A stretch of 64,000 bases of DNA from positions 204,039-268,038 of the forward strand of contig NC_030996.1 of NCBI RefSeq assembly GCF_000149955.1, written 5' to 3'. This document shows, in pieces, positions 62,700 through 64,000 of the stretch. Source of the stretch: Fusarium oxysporum f. sp. lycopersici 4287. Taxonomy: Eukaryota; Ascomycota; Sordariomycetes; Hypocreales; Nectriaceae. The first letter of the stretch is position 1, and every line of letters starts with the position of its first letter. The position numbers and the translations under genes are program-made. The notes beneath the pieces were generated by a model. That model had not been told where the DNA came from. It did not search any database and saw only the letters and a list, made by a program, of their open reading frames with translations.

Positions 62700-64000
62700 T
62701 TATTCCTCCCGTCTGATATTTTCCAAAATATTCTGAATGACAACAGGAGCGACTCCAATGACCGTTCTTCCAATCTTCCCAACCGTACTGACAAAATGTT
62801 CAAACAGACCATTCTGCATCATTTGATCGGGAGGTATGGCTATGAGACCCTGTAGAGCAGTGTCGCCAATAAGAGCTCTGTGACACAGAATCTCGACGTG
62901 AGTCGACATGTCGGTCACGCTCAGTTCAGACTCGCCGATGGCTCGAGTGATGCCGTCGAGGTTGGGAGAACTAGCAGATAAGGCGGTTTCAACGATGCTT
63001 CCAAGAAACTCAGACATCTCATTGGCATCGCCTTGATTTGTGTACCGGGTGAAGGCCTCAACAAATCTTTTGGCACCGTCGCCCAGAGAGCTGCTCACGG
63101 GAGGGAGCTTTGGGTAGAGTCTGGACATTTCCTCGCCCGCAGCCTGCGCATTGACTGAGATCCGAAGTGCAGACTCAATAATACCAGGTGTGATGAGATT
63201 TGCAACCCTGGGAACAACATCCTTCGTCTCGATGAATTGATCCTCCATCTTGTCGAATATTCTGAACTCGTTCGCCTTGTGAGGATCCATTATCAGGACA
63301 GTCTGTATAGCAGCCTCTGCAACAATGGCACGGGCAGCACACTGCCTGTAATTGAAGTGGACGGACCCAATATCGATGGAAAAATCTGAACCAAGCTTGC
63401 TCATGACACCGAGTGCGGTACCTGCAACGGCGGCGATAGGACTGCCCATCTGGCCCAAGAAAGGGGACCCAGTTCGTAATACCGAATGATCAATTCTTTG
63501 GCCGACGCTGGTAACCTTCTTGAAAATTGCCCAAAAGGCTTTAACATCACTGAGGGGCTCTTCTGTCGCACTGCCCTCCGGGTGGCCCGTGGTCATGATG
63601 TATCTGATATCTTCGCTACCAGCAGGAGCACGATCCAAGGCATACATGACAGTAGACATGCCGCTGAGGTAGGTTCCGAATTTACCTCGAAACACAGTTG
63701 CTGTGTTCCTAGTTCCGGTACCATACGAAGAGACGCCGATAGCCTTGCTTTCGCCACTGATGAGAACAGGCGACCCGGATTGACCTAGTACAGTTAATGG
63801 GTATTGCAAGTAATTTGGGCCGGAAACAGGTACTTACCACCCGCACAAGACATGGTGTGCTCCAGCATGTTAAAAGCGGTTTTTGATAGATCGCAATCTG
63901 TTGTTCTGGTCATCTCATACATTTGCGCGCCCCGTTCATCGCCCAAGGATTTGTCGCACGGGTACCCAACCACGCTCAAAAGCATCTTATTCACAAAACC
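62700..64000 (-). CDS. V8/trypsin-like serine protease with helical C-terminal part (5' end outside window)
   Basis: Two exons are visible (63838 to beyond 64000, and 62700-63784; intron 63785-63837, 53 nt). The upstream exon reads LSVVGYPCDKSLGDERGAQM, YEM and AFNMLEHTMSCAG. After the intron comes GQSGSPVLISGESKAIGVSS, with the G-x-S-G-x-P nucleophile motif of chymotrypsin-fold V8-like (glutamyl endopeptidase) proteases. The remaining 310 residues are mostly helical, low in motifs (AARAIVAEAAIQTVLI, VANLITPGIIESALRISVNA) and end LENIRREE; they are not a known protease extension to me. The N-terminus including the His and Asp of the triad lies beyond the window, so activity cannot be judged. 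Its neighbour is a convergent beta-rich unknown. Confidence 0.78.

Noticed and set aside
1..64000. Secondary-metabolite cluster
   Set aside because: A LaeA-like methyltransferase, SDRs, a CoA ligase and regulators are present but scattered, with no PKS, NRPS, terpene synthase or P450 gene.
1..64000. CRISPR arrays, rRNA genes and mimp-type terminal inverted repeats
   Set aside because: Looked for by eye and not seen; the sequence is eukaryotic and the only tandem array is the coding repeat at 38385-38573.

Overview
The window is nuclear DNA of a filamentous ascomycete, most likely a Sordariomycete of the Fusarium type. Supporting signs are: protein genes with short introns (mostly 43-60 nt, GT...AG, CTGAC/CTAAC-like branch sites); three Zn2Cys6 regulators; a LaeA-like methyltransferase; NmrA-like proteins; an ankyrin protein with a STAND-type N-terminus; many small secreted proteins; intron-containing tRNA genes; and AT-rich blocks with decayed genes that look mutated by RIP (C-to-T/G-to-A). 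The first 591 bases are an assembly gap. The genus is an inference from gene style; no taxonomic marker is present.

Layout. 1-3.6 kb: gap, AT-rich DNA and a frameshifted sugar-transporter relic. 3.7-7.2 kb: a Zn2Cys6 domain fused in frame to an NmrA-like domain, then an ERG4-type sterol reductase. 7.2-12.4 kb: gene-poor, with a secreted M6-like metalloprotease. 12.4-26.4 kb: Asp/Glu racemase, NmrA-like protein, LaeA-like methyltransferase, a divergent secreted M20 peptidase / MFS permease pair, GNAT, LIP-family lipase, Zn2Cys6 regulator, SDR and BTB protein. 28-34.3 kb: cysteine-rich secreted protein with a Kex2-type site, FMN 2-hydroxy-acid oxidase, UDP-glycosyltransferase and MBL-fold hydrolase. 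34.5-36.7 kb: tRNA-Arg and tRNA-Leu near two paralogous short genes ending in a C-x-C-x-C-G-C motif. 36.9-48.7 kb: repeat-containing cysteine-rich secreted protein, membrane-anchored sulfotransferase-like protein, F-box/ankyrin protein, 2OG-oxygenase-like protein, secreted unknown, peroxisomal acyl-CoA ligase and a small secreted protein. 50.4-54.1 kb: a Zn2Cys6 regulator and an SDR with identical CGG-CCG palindromes in front of both. 54.3-64 kb: an intronless HEAT-repeat protein, a 1119-residue ankyrin protein, a 249-residue unknown and the 3' part of a V8/trypsin-like protease gene running off the end.

How the genes may work together. The clearest local units are the secreted M20 peptidase with its divergent DAL5-type permease (extracellular release plus uptake), the two Zn2Cys6/SDR pairs (regulator plus likely target), and the 249-residue unknown next to a trypsin-like protease, which might be a protease/substrate pair. 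No PKS, NRPS or terpene synthase is present, so there is no complete secondary-metabolite cluster. The most unusual objects are the Zn2Cys6-NmrA fusion, the C-x-C-x-C-G-C small-protein pair and the CGG-CCG palindrome set.
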